Shown here: positions 42,481 to 52,564 of the stretch, piece by piece | Layout: every line of letters starts with the position of its first letter | How positions within the stretch are numbered: the stretch's first letter is position 1 | DNA from: Meghimatium bilineatum | Taxonomy: Eukaryota > Mollusca > Gastropoda > Stylommatophora > Philomycidae | Assembly: GCA_034231615.1 (NCBI GenBank) | Contig: CM067311.1 | Coordinates: 15,347,360-15,411,359 of the forward strand | Length of the DNA stretch: 64,000 nucleotides | Direction: 5' to 3' | The notes under the pieces: generated by a model | Databases searched by the model: none | The model's input: the letters and a program-made list of their open reading frames with translations, nothing else | Told to the model about the DNA's origin: nothing | Position numbers and translations under genes: made by a program

Positions 42481-42795
42481 TAAGAGTGAAGGTTATTAAT
42501 TGTTACTGGCGCGTGTTGAACACGTTATTTATGTGTCATTGAAATATGTACGTAGAAATAGCGCAGGACCGTATACACACCAACGGTTTTTGTTTTTAAC
42601 AAATAGGAATGGGGTATCTTTTATTGGATATGAACCAATAGCACTGCACTCCGGGCAGACTAATTGGTGTTCAGTCTCTCCTAGCAAAAGACGAAAGATA
42701 CTGACGGTTCCTGTGGCTCACTGGTTGACCCTGCTCCTATCTCTGCTACGAAGGCGTTCAGCTCTACTAGTTTCACATTTAATATAGATTTCCTC
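42480..42795. other. Unassigned; 95-codon ORF without motif
   Basis: Plus ORF 42500-42787 has no recognisable domain and lies between the gene flank and a LINE. Not called as a gene. Confidence 0.35.
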
Positions 42796-42799
42796 AAAT

Positions 42800-44640
42800 C
42801 TCGGATCGATGTTTTATCACTCGAGGTGTGGACTCCTCCTTAAACTACAACAAAACAAAGTGACATGGCGCATGTATTACTGGATAAAACACTACCTGCA
42901 CAACCGACAAGCAGCAGTGAAGCTTGAAATGAAGCATAGCAGAGAGAAACTCTTTAAGCATGGAGTACCACAGGGAGGTGTTCTATCCCCCACTCTATTC
43001 CTTATATTCATGAATGACATTGACCAAATTCTCTCGCGTAAAGTAAATGCTGCAATGTATGCAGACGATCTGGTGCAGTGAAGAGAGCGTAGGCACAACA
43101 AAAATAAGGTTGCAAGAAACTATGGACAATTTGGCCAAGTGGACAGACCAATGGGCCATGTCCATCAATGCCCAAAAAACTACCTATACCATCTTCAGTA
43201 TGTCCACCAAACCACAGAAAATCCTACTGGTCAAACATTACCAAAAGATGAGACACCTACATACCTTGGAGTCACTTTTGATCCAAGACTTACATGGAAA
43301 CAGCACATAGACAAGTGCCAAACAAAAGGTACAATGAGGACAGCACTCCTTAAAAAATTGACTGGAACAGATTGGGGTGCAAATGGAAAAATTCTAAGTA
43401 GAGCATATACAGGTTATGTAAGACCAGCTTTAGAATATGGAATGTCAGCATGGGGGACTGCAGCCAAGAGTAACACTCAAAAGATCTCAAAGATACAAAA
43501 CCGAAATCTCAGAATTATAACAGGAGGTATGAATACTACCCCAATCACAGAAATGGAAACATGCACAGGTTTGCCATCAATGGAAGAAAGAAGAAATGAA
43601 AAAATCCTCACACAGTATGCAAAGTTCAAATGTTTGGAGAGTCATCAAATGAACCAAAGACTAAGCAGACCTACAAAAGAGCGACTCAAAAGAGGTAGCT
43701 TTCTACACTCCGCTAAACAGCTCCAGAAATCACTCACAGATACAGACCTACAAAACCTAAAACCACTAAACACCTTTAATACATACCCAACATGGGACAG
43801 GAAAAACTTCCCAAGAATTATGGACAATATACCAAGCATTATTTCGAAAACAGAAACTACTATACAAGTACTAAAGGATACAACTAAGAATCACATACAG
43901 AAAGCATACCCAAAGGATATATGGACACGTATTAGATGGATGATCAGGAATATATATAGTAACACCAGATGGAAAAGAAATAGAGAAATCCATACCCACA
44001 GGCAAACATTCCACAAATTTCAAAGCAGAAATGGAAGCCATAATAGAGGCAGCCAAAATGCTCATGAATTGCTTGCCGAGTCACAGCAGACATGTAGTAT
44101 TTCTAACGGATGCAAAATCAGTATTGCAGGCATTGAAAGATCCAAAGAACACGAGCATGAATGAACTTACGGTCTGCTTACTACACCTCAGCAGTACCAC
44201 CAAAGAAACAGTACTGCAGTGGATCCCAGGTCACTGTGGAATACCTGGAAATGAAAAAGCTGATCTCCTGGCAAAGAAAGGGGGATCACTGGAACAAATA
44301 GAAAATGATAATACGTACTATGAAAGTAAGACTATGTTAAAAGCAGAATATAAGAAAAAGTGGAAGCAAATGCACCCAACTGCAGAACCAAATGACCCCT
44401 ACCACCAAATGTCACGCAAGGAACAAACCTTAATTTTCAGACTACGAACTGGTCACAACAGACTGAGAAGTCACATGTTCCGAAAGCTGAAGATTGGTGA
44501 GACAGACCTGTGCAACTGTGGACTGAGCCCAGAGACTGCAGAACACATTGTTCATGCCTGTCAACTCTACCAAGAAGACAGGGAGAAAATATGGCCTACT
44601 GAGACGGCACTGCTTCCAGACTTGAGGGCAGTGGCGTAGC
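42800..44640 (+). pseudogene. LINE: RT C-terminal half plus RNase H, 5'-truncated
   Basis: Starts within RT: HGVPQGGVLSPTLFLIF and AAMYADDLVQ (YADD box), then a stop and frameshift near 43080. Continues in another frame with PTYLGVTFDPRLTWKQHID, LTGTDWGANGKILSRAYTGY and QNRNLRIITGGM. A further shift near 43920-44030 removes the first RNase H aspartate; frame 44031-44639 holds VVFLTDAKSVLQAL (D27), LQWIPGHCGIPGNEKADLLA (H68, D78) and the Cys/His-like CNCGLSPETAEHIVHAC tail. At least three lesions. The 3' end is cut by a MITE at 44629. Related to the full-length element at 50.5 kb but a different subfamily; the fragment at 27688-27925 preserves its missing 3' end. Confidence 0.9.
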
Positions 44641-44795
44641 GTGGATCAATGGCGCCCGGGGCGGAATCATAATTTTCCGCCAATGTGACATTAAAAAAGA
44701 ATGGCAGTGATTGTGAAAGCCTGGAAGAAAATACATTTTCCGCCCTCCCGATGGTGCTGCCCTGGGCGGTCCCCCCCCCTCTCGTTAAGCTACTG
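44629..44795. mobile_element. hAT-type MITE at the end of the LINE
   Basis: 167 bp. Ends CAGTGGCGTAGCGTGG and (complemented) CAGTAGCTTAACGAGAG, with GCGCCCGGGGCGG and CCCTGGGCGG subterminal blocks typical of this MITE type. Flanking 8-mers CTTGAGGG and GTTGCGGG agree at six positions, a decayed target duplication. It truncates the LINE frame (DLRAVA stop lies in the MITE). Confidence 0.75.
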
Positions 44796-44799
44796 GTTG

Positions 44800-45190
44800 C
44801 GGGGCATCAACTTTGGCATGGCAAAGGCACCTAAATCCCATTTCAATGTTTTCATTATTTTGAGGGGCATCTTGATGACCGGTGCGACCGCAACCCCCTC
44901 GGCACGCCCATCACTCAAGGACACTGGGAAGAATATGCTGACAAAGATGGCGGAAATCCCCCGTGAATTATAGCTTGTGTCCTGATATAGCCTAATTGGA
45001 CTTTGTCCGCTGGTTGAAAGGGGCACGCATCTCCAAAAGAGAGGCAAACTCATTAACCTACCTACCTATGAATTATAGCAATTTTAGCTTAAAACTGCAT
45101 AATTACGTGCTATGAATGATACTCTCGGCTGGCGCGTATCGCTTTGTTGAGAAGGACGGAATACATATGGGATAATCCAACTACAATTAA
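44800..45190. other. No recognisable gene or element
   Basis: The 90-codon plus ORF has no domain. The LINE 3' end expected after the MITE is not recognisable. Confidence 0.4.
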
Positions 45191-45194
45191 ATAA

Positions 45195-45312
45195 ATCCTC
45201 TATGTCTTGTCAACACTTTCCTCTATATAACCACATCACTGTTGCCTCTAATTTGTCCACTATCCTGTTTATTTATTGCCAAACTTAGCATAAATATTTT
45301 AGAGTCAGTGGT
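45195..45312 (-). pseudogene. LINE family B fragment, downstream part
   Basis: Minus strand AATAAACAGGATAGTGGACA and AATTAGAGGCAACAGTGATG match INKLESGTLEATEMW of the 37-39 kb LINE. Its continuation upstream is at 45745-45830, beyond an inserted family A LINE. Confidence 0.6.
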
Positions 45313-45319
45313 AGGTCCA

Positions 45320-45742
45320 CTATATACTATATATGCCTGAGAAGATTACAAGTTTTCGAGTACAAATGCTACAGACAAATTCTACGAATTTCCTATAGGG
45401 AACATAAGACCAATGTGTACGTAAGAAATAAAGTAGAGATGTGTGCAGGAGTTCAGGAACCATTTCTTTCAATAGTGAAACGACGAAAACTAGCATAGTT
45501 CGAACATGTATGCAGACATGATTCCTTGTCAAAAACAATACTACAGGGAACTGTCGAAGGGGGGGGGGGGACAGAGGAGGGAAAATAAAGGCATGGACAG
45601 ACAACATCAAGGAATGGACAGGACAATATATTTCCACACTCATCCGCATCGCTGAGGATATAATTCGCTGGAGGACTCTGTGCTGAAGCAACAAATTTGA
45701 CACCCCTATGACCGTGAAGGGTTACGGTTTATTGATTGATTG
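45320..45742 (+). pseudogene. LINE family A C-terminal copy, inserted into a family B LINE
   Basis: CGAGTACAAATGCTACAGAC and ATTTCCTATAGGGAACATAA through to GAAGGGTTACGGTTTATTGA match 9230-9640. Here the cysteine codon TGC is intact but a later TAG (in TAGCATAGTTCG) and a G12 run break the frame. Near-identical ATATATGCCT / ATATAGGCCT at the two edges may be the target duplication. Confidence 0.8.
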
Positions 45743-45744
45743 AT

Positions 45745-45830
45745 ATAGGCCTAGCCATGAAACTCTCTTCAGCGCTTCTAATGACAGTGACATATTACAT
45801 AGCATATTCTTCTCAACATCTTAACTAGAA
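45745..45830 (-). pseudogene. LINE family B fragment, upstream part
   Basis: Minus strand ATGCTATGTAATATGTCACT + GTCATTAGAAGCGCTGAAG corresponds to MLCNMSLSLEALK, homologous to ILCNMTLSLEVRKRV at 37.6 kb. Confidence 0.6.
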
Positions 45831-45954
45831 ATCTGTGTACCCATACAAATAGAAAATGTATTTCTTTTTAGATTTATAGTTCTATATTGGTACATATGGT
45901 ATGCATGGCCTATTCTTCTTCGTCTGCGTTAATTCTCTTATAACCACAACGAAT

Positions 45955-46390
45955 AAATCGTGAGATTTCCGCCGGCGAGAGTGAAGTACGTTGTGCCACA
46001 AGTTCCACAGTTGAACTGTGTTATTTGTACCTCGATTGGCTCACTTTGTGGTCTAGACATCCGAGGCCCAGCACATCCGTTTTTGTCATGCCTTTAATTC
46101 GGGTAGTAGGCTTCCCTAGCCCGTGACAGCCTGCCTATCTGTCGACAGTCACGTGGGTGTGTAGTGACTCTTCGCCAAGACGATTGTCGTTCACGTCTAT
46201 TTCGCGCGAGGTGTTCCGCCGTCTGTGAACCTGCCTCGTGTAATTCGACGTTCTGTGCCTATGCCCATCGGATGCTGAACCTTTTCTCATCCACAAGAAG
46301 AGTTGGACCATGGCGCTTTTGTCTTCTTAGCCGAGGTGTCGTTCACCGACAGCGTGAACCTCTCTCCCAATTCCGAGTCTCACACCACGA
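45955..46390 (+). mobile_element. Unclassified dispersed repeat, about 400 bp (copy 2)
   Basis: Counterpart of 26190-26600: GAGATTTCCGCCGG, CCTAGCCCGTGACAGCC, TCTGTCGACAGTCACGTGGG, AGGTGTTCCGCCGTC, GCCCATCGGATGCTGAACCT, AGAGTTGGACC, GGTGTCGTTCACCGAC. Slightly longer in its 5' part. No ORF of its own. Confidence 0.6.
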
Positions 46391-46514
46391 CATGACCTAT
46401 AATGGTACACATGGCATACAATGGTATCTAGGCGTATCTTCACTGATGTACTTATTCTGCTCTCCCATATGGTTTTTAATCTGGGCATTGCAGCCGTGGC
46501 TATTTCAAGTCTAA

Positions 46515-46545
46515 TTTTCAAGCGTTGACTGCAACGGATCTCCAT
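46515..46545 (-). pseudogene. LINE 3' end, tiny relic
   Basis: AAGCGTTGACTGCAACGGAT + CTCCATCTTC matches the family ending at 1213 and 22810. Confidence 0.4.
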
Positions 46546-47272
46546 CTTCTATCTCTTCCACAGGGTTTCTATCTCTTTCATAGGGTTACCATCTCTTTCA
46601 CAGGGTTTCTATCTCTTTCATAGTGTTGCCATCTCTTTCAGATTGTTGCCATCTCTTTCACGGGGTTTCTATCATCTCTTTATAGTTTCGATATTTCACA
46701 GGGTGTCCATCTCTTTCACGGGGTTTTTATCTCTTTCACGGGGTTGCTACCTCTTTCACAGGGTTGCTACCTCTTTCACGAGGTTTATATCTCTTTCACG
46801 AGGTTTCCATCTCTTTCAAGAGGTTTCTATCTCTTTCACGGGGTTTCATCTCTTTCATGAGGTTTCTATCTCTTTCATGAGGTTTCTATCTCTTTAACGA
46901 GGTTTCTATCTCTTTCACGGGGTTTCTATCCCTTTCACAAGGTTTCTATCTCTTTCACAGAGTTTCTATCCCTTTCACAAGGTTTCTATCTCTTTCACAG
47001 TGTTTCTATCTCTTTCACTGGGTTTCTATCTCTTTCATGAGGTTTCTATCTCTTTCATGAGTTTTCTATCTCTTTAACGAGGTTTCTATCTCTTTCACAG
47101 GGTTTCTATCTCTTTCACAGGATTTCTATCTCTTTCGTGAGGCTTATATCTCTTTCATGAGGTTTCTATCTCTTGCACAAGATTTCTATCTTTTTCACAG
47201 GGTTTCTATATCTTTCACAGGGTTGCCATCTCTTTCACAGGGTTTCTATCTCTTTCACAGGGTTGCCATTTT
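46545..47272. repeat. Minisatellite, 20-bp unit, about 36 copies, diverged
   Basis: Unit GGGTTTCTATCTCTTTCACA with frequent variants (GAGGTTTCTATC, GGGTTGCCATC, CATGAGG). More divergent than the other arrays, so older. The 84-codon ORF here is an artefact. Confidence 0.95.
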
Positions 47273-47400
47273 AAATATCTGGCTCATGATTAAGTTGAAT
47301 ATGACAGGCCAAATGGTGCAGATATCTCAACAAGGCTCTAGACCATGACACATGCATTCCGTTCTCTAGACTACATTCTACCAATCGATTTTGAGAAAGA
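47262..47400 (+). mobile_element. Element X copy, partial
   Basis: GATTAAGTTGAATATGACAG, GGTGCAGATATCTCAACAAG, CTAGACCATGACACATGCA and CTCTAGACTACATTCTACC. It begins at the end of the minisatellite. Confidence 0.65.
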
Positions 47401-47404
47401 ATAC

Positions 47405-47760
47405 GAAATATTTGGCAATTTTTTGCCTATTTTGAAAGCATATCTGCTTTCACATTTCATCTTGTTTAAATTTATCTAAAAATGTACTTACGTAAAACAC
47501 ATGTTTTTAGAATGGTCCACTTAGACACGACGAACTATCACTAAAACTAGAGTGTTATGATGTAAACAAGAAAACCTACAAATTACAATACACAAAACAT
47601 TTTCAATATTTATATCAAAAGGCTGATCATTTTTTCTTGTTTAAACTATCATTCAAAGCCTCCAAGTAAAAATTGATAAAGCAGCATCTTAATAAAACTG
47701 GCTTGTTTATTTGGGTGGTCTTTGTTCATTTTTTTGCTTCTTTCATAAGCCTCCATTGAA
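47405..47760. other. No recognisable gene or element
   Basis: AT-rich, nothing recognised. Confidence 0.4.
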
Positions 47761-48970
47761 GCCATATCTCTCCACATCTCAAGGGGTTCTACATTTGTAG
47801 AAACAACTTGTAAACAACTTGTAGAAAACTGGCAACCAAACCACAGAATAAAACAAAAGTCAGTCCTGAGCCATGTCGATGAAATAAAAGGCAGCTATCA
47901 CCACCGAGACAAGAACTGCAAAGAGTAGAAAAATGTTTATCACCACATGCAGGTTTTAAATTGCTGGAAATCAAGACACAATTAAGAAATAATGCACTGA
48001 AAAGTTCCGACCCAGTAAGTCTTATGAAAGCAACACAGAAAACAATAGACACCTACCCAGAACAATGGATTCATGTCTATACTGATGGGTCTGCCTTCAA
48101 AGCCATCATCAAAGCAGGTTAGGGTGTCTATATAGAATATCCAGACAAAACATCTGATGAGTTGTTTGATGCTTGTGGGGAGATATGTTCTAACTATGAA
48201 GCCGAAATAACAGCACTAGAATTTGCATTGTACCACCTGAAGACCATATTTGATGCCTTTCCATCAAAAGTTCAAAACATTGTTATTTTCACAGATTCTA
48301 TGTTCACTCTTCAAGCACTAGAATGTGATGGACATTGTAAGCCTGAGCTGGTGGAAATATATCACCATGCCAACCAGCTACTTACATTGTTATGCAGTGG
48401 ATATCTGGCCACTCAAACACACCTGGCAGTGACAAGGCAGACAGACGAGCAAAGATGGGAGCTCAACAAGAACAGCCATATACATAAACAAACATGCACA
48501 AAGTTAAAATGATGCTGAAATCTGTGACTAAAGAAAATTGGGTGAACAGATGAGCTATGGGAAACACTGGGAGGGAAATCTATAAATATATGACCAGCCC
48601 AAATCCTAAAGATAACATCAACCTCCTGGGAAGAAAAGACCAGAGTATCATTTTCCGACTGCACACCACACAACATGTACAGCTTAACAATCACCTGAGC
48701 AGAATACAACCACAACACACAATCCAGAGTGTCGACTGTGCACTCATCCCTATGAAAATGTTGACCGCAACCTTTTTAAATGCACAGCACTGGATGACAT
48801 CAGGAAAATGCTTCTCCCTCCAGGGCTAGATAAATGGAACACATTATTTGGAACAAAACAACAGCTCACAAACACATGCATATATCACACAATGGTATTG
48901 GGTCAAAGGGCATGAGCCCATGGACCGCTGGATCAGCAACCAACCAACTAATAAAACTTGCCTAGGAAAG
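47760..48970 (+). pseudogene. LINE RNase H region, AACC-tail family
   Basis: Frames show WIHVYTDGSAFKAI (first RNase H Asp), a stop in KAG*GVYIEY, YEAEITALEFALYHLK (Glu), IVIFTDSMFTLQAL (second Asp), then shifts into MGNTGREIYKYMTSPNPKDN, LGRKDQSIIFRL and NNHLSRIQPQHT. The His/Asp GHSNTPG box is damaged. The 3' UTR ends CATGGACCGCTGGATCAGCA + ACCAACC. Closest sibling: 59590-60170 on the minus strand. Confidence 0.85.
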
Positions 48971-48974
48971 ACAT

Positions 48975-50195
48975 CATGTTCTTCTTCTTCTTCTTTCGTT
49001 CACTTGAAACATGTCTATATCTGTAATTCTGTCTCCTTAATAAAACTCACTGTCTTTTGTAGTTCATACAGTGTCCCATAGAGCTTTGATTCCAGTGTTG
49101 TTTCCTCTGGCCAATATGTCTGCCTCAGCGTTTCATGCTCAGAACACTCTTGAAGTATATGTTTGGCACTCTGTGCTGCCTGTCCACATGTACACATGGC
49201 CGTGTTGCCAATCTTGAACTTTGTATACATGTGACTGCGGAGTCGGTTGTGTCCTGTTCTGAGACGTAGAATTATAACTTGTTCTGATCTGTTCATATTG
49301 TGATAGTCATCTTGTGTTGGTGTTTGTGGCTTTCTTATTGACTTGATCATCTGTTTTTTCTGATGGTAGGTGATTGGTATATCTGGTTGGTCTTCGGCAG
49401 CACCTTCCTTAGCCAGTTGGTCTGCTTTTTCATTTCCTGGTATTCCACAGTGAGAGGGTATCCACTGCATGGTTACCCTATACTGGTAAGACAATTCGCT
49501 AAGTAGTTTTTTTAAGTCTGTTAGTTTTCCAGACTGGAGAGCTTGAAGCACTGACCTTGCATCTGTCAGGAATACCACAGGCTGTAGGTCAGAGTTGGAG
49601 TTCAGCAGTTTTTTAGCTGCCACACTAATTGCCTGGATTTCTGCATCATAATTATTGCAGAATTTTCCTGTCGGTGTTCTGATTGTATCTCTAGGCTTGT
49701 GTGGATATTCTATATATACACCTGCACCTCCATTCCTCACAGCATTCTGTGCTGACCCATCTGTATATATGCTGACCCATATATCTTGTGGATATTCCTC
49801 ATCCAGGAAACTGAGGGTGACTGTCCTTCGCTGCACACTGTTCTGTTCGTCCTCGCTTAGTATTCCTTTCACGTGGGTCTGAATGTATATTGGCATTCCG
49901 TGCCTTTCACTCCACGGGGTTTGCTCTGGTACAGACCTTAAGGGGCTGTCAACTTCAGGTAGGTCTGTAAGTTGTCCACGGAGTCGTTTAGCTTGATGGA
50001 TAAAGCTGCTCCTTTTCAGTCATCCCATTTTGGAATCTTTCCTTCATTGGATGACTTGGCATACACTGAAACTTTTCTGCTTGAATTAGTACTTTTGTGT
50101 CTCTGCGTTCGCCACGTGTTTGCATTCTTCCCATTTTCTGTATCTCTGCTATGGGTGTTGATTTCATTGCTCCCAACATTATTCTAAGTGCCTGG
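48975..50195 (-). pseudogene. LINE with intact RNase H domain, 5'-truncated, GAA-tail family
   Basis: Frame 49896-49015 (293 codons) encodes a complete RNase H: IYTDGSAQNAV (D46), NNYDAEIQAI (E86), VVFLTDARSVLQAL (D112), MQWIPSHCGIPGNEKADQLA (H149, D159), then the Cys-rich CTCGQAAQSAKHILQEC and a C-terminal VSFIKETELQI. Upstream (50190-49900) shifted frames show LQNQALRIMLGAMKSTPI and KFQCMPSHPMKERF, the RT-RNase H connection. The RT core is absent. 3' tail GAACGAAAGAAGAAGAAGAA. In LINEs, RNase H degrades the RNA strand of the cDNA hybrid. It lies between two copies of another LINE's 3' end. Confidence 0.88.
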
Positions 50196-50335
50196 TTTTG
50201 CAAACTGGAACAAAACACCAGCTCACAAACACATGCATATGTCACACAATGGCATTGGGTCAAAGGGCATGTGCCCATGGACCGCTGGATCAGCAACCAA
50301 CCAACCAACCAACCAATAAAACTTGCCTAGGAAAG
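50196..50335 (+). pseudogene. LINE 3' end, AACC-tail family, with shared flank
   Basis: GGAACAAAACACCAGCTCAC, AATGGCATTGGGTCAAAGGG, CATGGACCGCTGGATCAGCA, then (AACC)n. The bases after the tail (AATAAAACTTGCCTAGGAAA) are the same as those after the copy ending at 48.96 kb. Confidence 0.8.
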
Positions 50336-50339
50336 AAAT

Positions 50340-50554
50340 CGTGTGAAACATAGACACTATGCATTTTGGCAATTTAATTAATTTGAGGGTCTCCTTGTTC
50401 ATATGAAATTTTGCACTGGCCAGCTTTTCGACCATCTGTAAAGATGCAAAAAGCTGTAATTTTGTATGTTTTCTTCTAACTATACCAAGACCTTGTTTTA
50501 ATGTATTCGGGTAACTGTGTTTCGTAAAATGGAGTTGCAGATCAGATTGTGTCT
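50340..50554. other. No gene; contains the 5' target duplication of the full-length LINE
   Basis: Nothing recognised except AGATTGTGTCT at 50544-50554, the left target duplication of the element that follows. Confidence 0.5.
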
Positions 50555-51075
50555 CCTGGGGGGGGGGGGGCTACCGACCCCTACCAGGCGCGTCCACAGG
50601 TGGCGGATGGTGGAGGGCACTCCATAAATGTCCATATATGGAGTGTTTGCTGCAATTAAGCAGCCGCGGACCAAACCGGTGCTGTTGCCTACCAGGACGG
50701 GGCGGGATATCAGTCCGTGCTGATATCCCCACTGAAATACCCCATGTGTCCAGTGACGGGCAGCTTCAAGCGAGTATGAGCCGCTATAAGCTCACGCTGC
50801 TGGCGTGGAGTAATCAACTCCATGCCAGGAGCGCGTTGGGGAAGGGGGGGTCATCCCCCCCCAAAAAAAAAATAATTGCTGCCTTGCAGTCACCATCGGG
50901 AGATGGAAAGGCTATGGGAGACAACCCTGACAGTAAAATAGGAGAAGGCCACTCCACAAACCTCCGATGTCTTGCGGGCAGTGCTAGGATGTCCAAGAAC
51001 ATGGATAGGAAGACTCCATAACTTCCCTCACCGAAGACGGAACATGTCAGCCTGAATAGGCGTGGGTACCCAGCA
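50555..51075 (+). other. 5' region of the full-length LINE
   Basis: Begins CCTGGGGGG, with TACCGACCCCTACC and GTCCACAGGTGGCGGATGGT, GC-rich compared with the rest. A 127-codon ORF (50638-51021) has no CCHC knuckle or other ORF1 feature and may be untranslated. It presumably holds the internal promoter such elements need; that is inference. Confidence 0.5.
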
Positions 51076-52542
51076 ATGGAAATGGGACATGTACGCATTA
51101 TACAGTTAATGACTATGCTCGGATTTGCTACACGAAGTGGGGCTGCCCCTGTGGTTCATCGCCAGGCAGGAGGAGCTCCGGACCCCCAGCCTCGAATGGG
51201 TCCACCAAAAGCTACTGATGATGACTCTGTGTATCGGGGACCCGGGATTAAACAGAGTAGAGCAACCGGCCAAACGAATCATGACAACAAAAACACAATC
51301 AAAATTATGCAGTGGAACAGTGAGGGTGTGGCTAAGAAGAAACTAGAACTGCAGAATTTCCTTCAAAAGCAAAAGATTGATGTCTTGTGCATTCAGGAGA
51401 CACATCTTAATGACAGCAACAGATTCTCCATCAGAGGCTTTGAATGCTTCAGATTAGATAGATTAGGCCACAAAGGAGGGATCATCACAATGGTACGAAA
51501 TAACATACCTACTACAGAAATCGCACGTAACCCAGAGGACTCAGAACATCTCACCATCAAATTACATACAACCCCAGAACCACTGATTATCACAAATTTC
51601 TACTGCCCAAACAACAAAAAATTACACCTCAGGACAATACCTCTCACATCATCAAATCATATTATAGTTGGAGATTTCAACAGTCATTCCCCAAGCTGGG
51701 GTTACCCAACTATGGACTTGAGAGGAGAAGAAATAGAAGACTGGATGATAGAAAATAGGCTAATCCTTATAAATGAACATCTATCAGAGCCAACCTTTTA
51801 CTCCAGACGATGGAAATCTCAGAGCACTCCAGATCTGGCCATTGCAACAGAGGACATCCAACGTGTGACAGAAAGAGTAGTGCCACAACAGCTTGGTGGG
51901 AGTGACCACAAGCCCGTAATATTAACAATAAAAGGGAACCACAAGACAGAAAAGCAACAACACAAAATCGCTAGCTGGAACTACAAAAAGGCTAACTGGG
52001 ACACTTACCAACGCCTTACAGAGGAAAAACTACTAACACATCTTACAGCAAGAAATATACGGAAAGATGCAAAATTAATAACAGGAATAATCCTGGAAGC
52101 TGCCAACAACAGTATACCTAGAGGAAGAAGACAAAACTACAAACCCTTCTGGAACAAAAAACTCCAGACTATGCATGATGAAGCCTCTGCTGCAAGATCC
52201 AAGATGGAAACTAGACCAACAGAAACCAATATCATTGAACACAATAGACTGCAAGCAATTTTCAGGAGAGAAAAGCTAAACAGCATTAGATCCAGCTGGA
52301 AAGAAAAAACAGCAACACTCAACATGGAAAAAGACTCAACAAAAATGTGGAAACTTATCAAGTGTCTCAATGAAGAAAACAACCCCCAAAGTAGTATCAT
52401 CATAGAAGACAAGGGGAAGTCCTACACTGGCACACAAGCTGCAAATATTCTAGCAGACTCCTATGCTGAAGAAAGCAAAATTAAGATAACTAGAACAAGA
52501 ACTGTTGAAGTAAGACGAGAGACAAAAAAACCTTGTAAATAA
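51076..52542 (+). pseudogene. LINE endonuclease (EEP/APE-type) part of ORF2
   Basis: 488 codons. After a roughly 73-residue lead, the endonuclease domain shows KIMQWNSEGV (N81), VLCIQETHL (E108), IIVGDFNSHSPSWGY (D200, N202), then LGGSDHKPVI (S276-D277-H278): the complete metal-binding and catalytic set of exonuclease-endonuclease-phosphatase LINE nucleases, which nick the target for reverse transcription. It ends early because one extra A in an A7 tract shifts the frame; the next frame continues at once into RT. A +1 programmed shift is possible in principle, but a -1 slip there hits a stop, so mutation is simpler. Confidence 0.9.
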
Positions 52543-52564
52543 ACATCAACCTTGCCCAGGCACA

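Noticed and set aside
50638-51021. LINE ORF1 (gag-like) of 127 codons
   Set aside because: No CCHC knuckles, coiled coil or RRM pattern; it looks like open 5' UTR. Left as uncertain in the 5' region entry.
52501-52560. Programmed frameshift between LINE endonuclease and RT at A7
   Set aside because: A -1 slip on A AAA AAA meets a stop three codons later, and RT lies in the +1 frame; a one-base insertion in the homopolymer is simpler. Family consensus would settle it.
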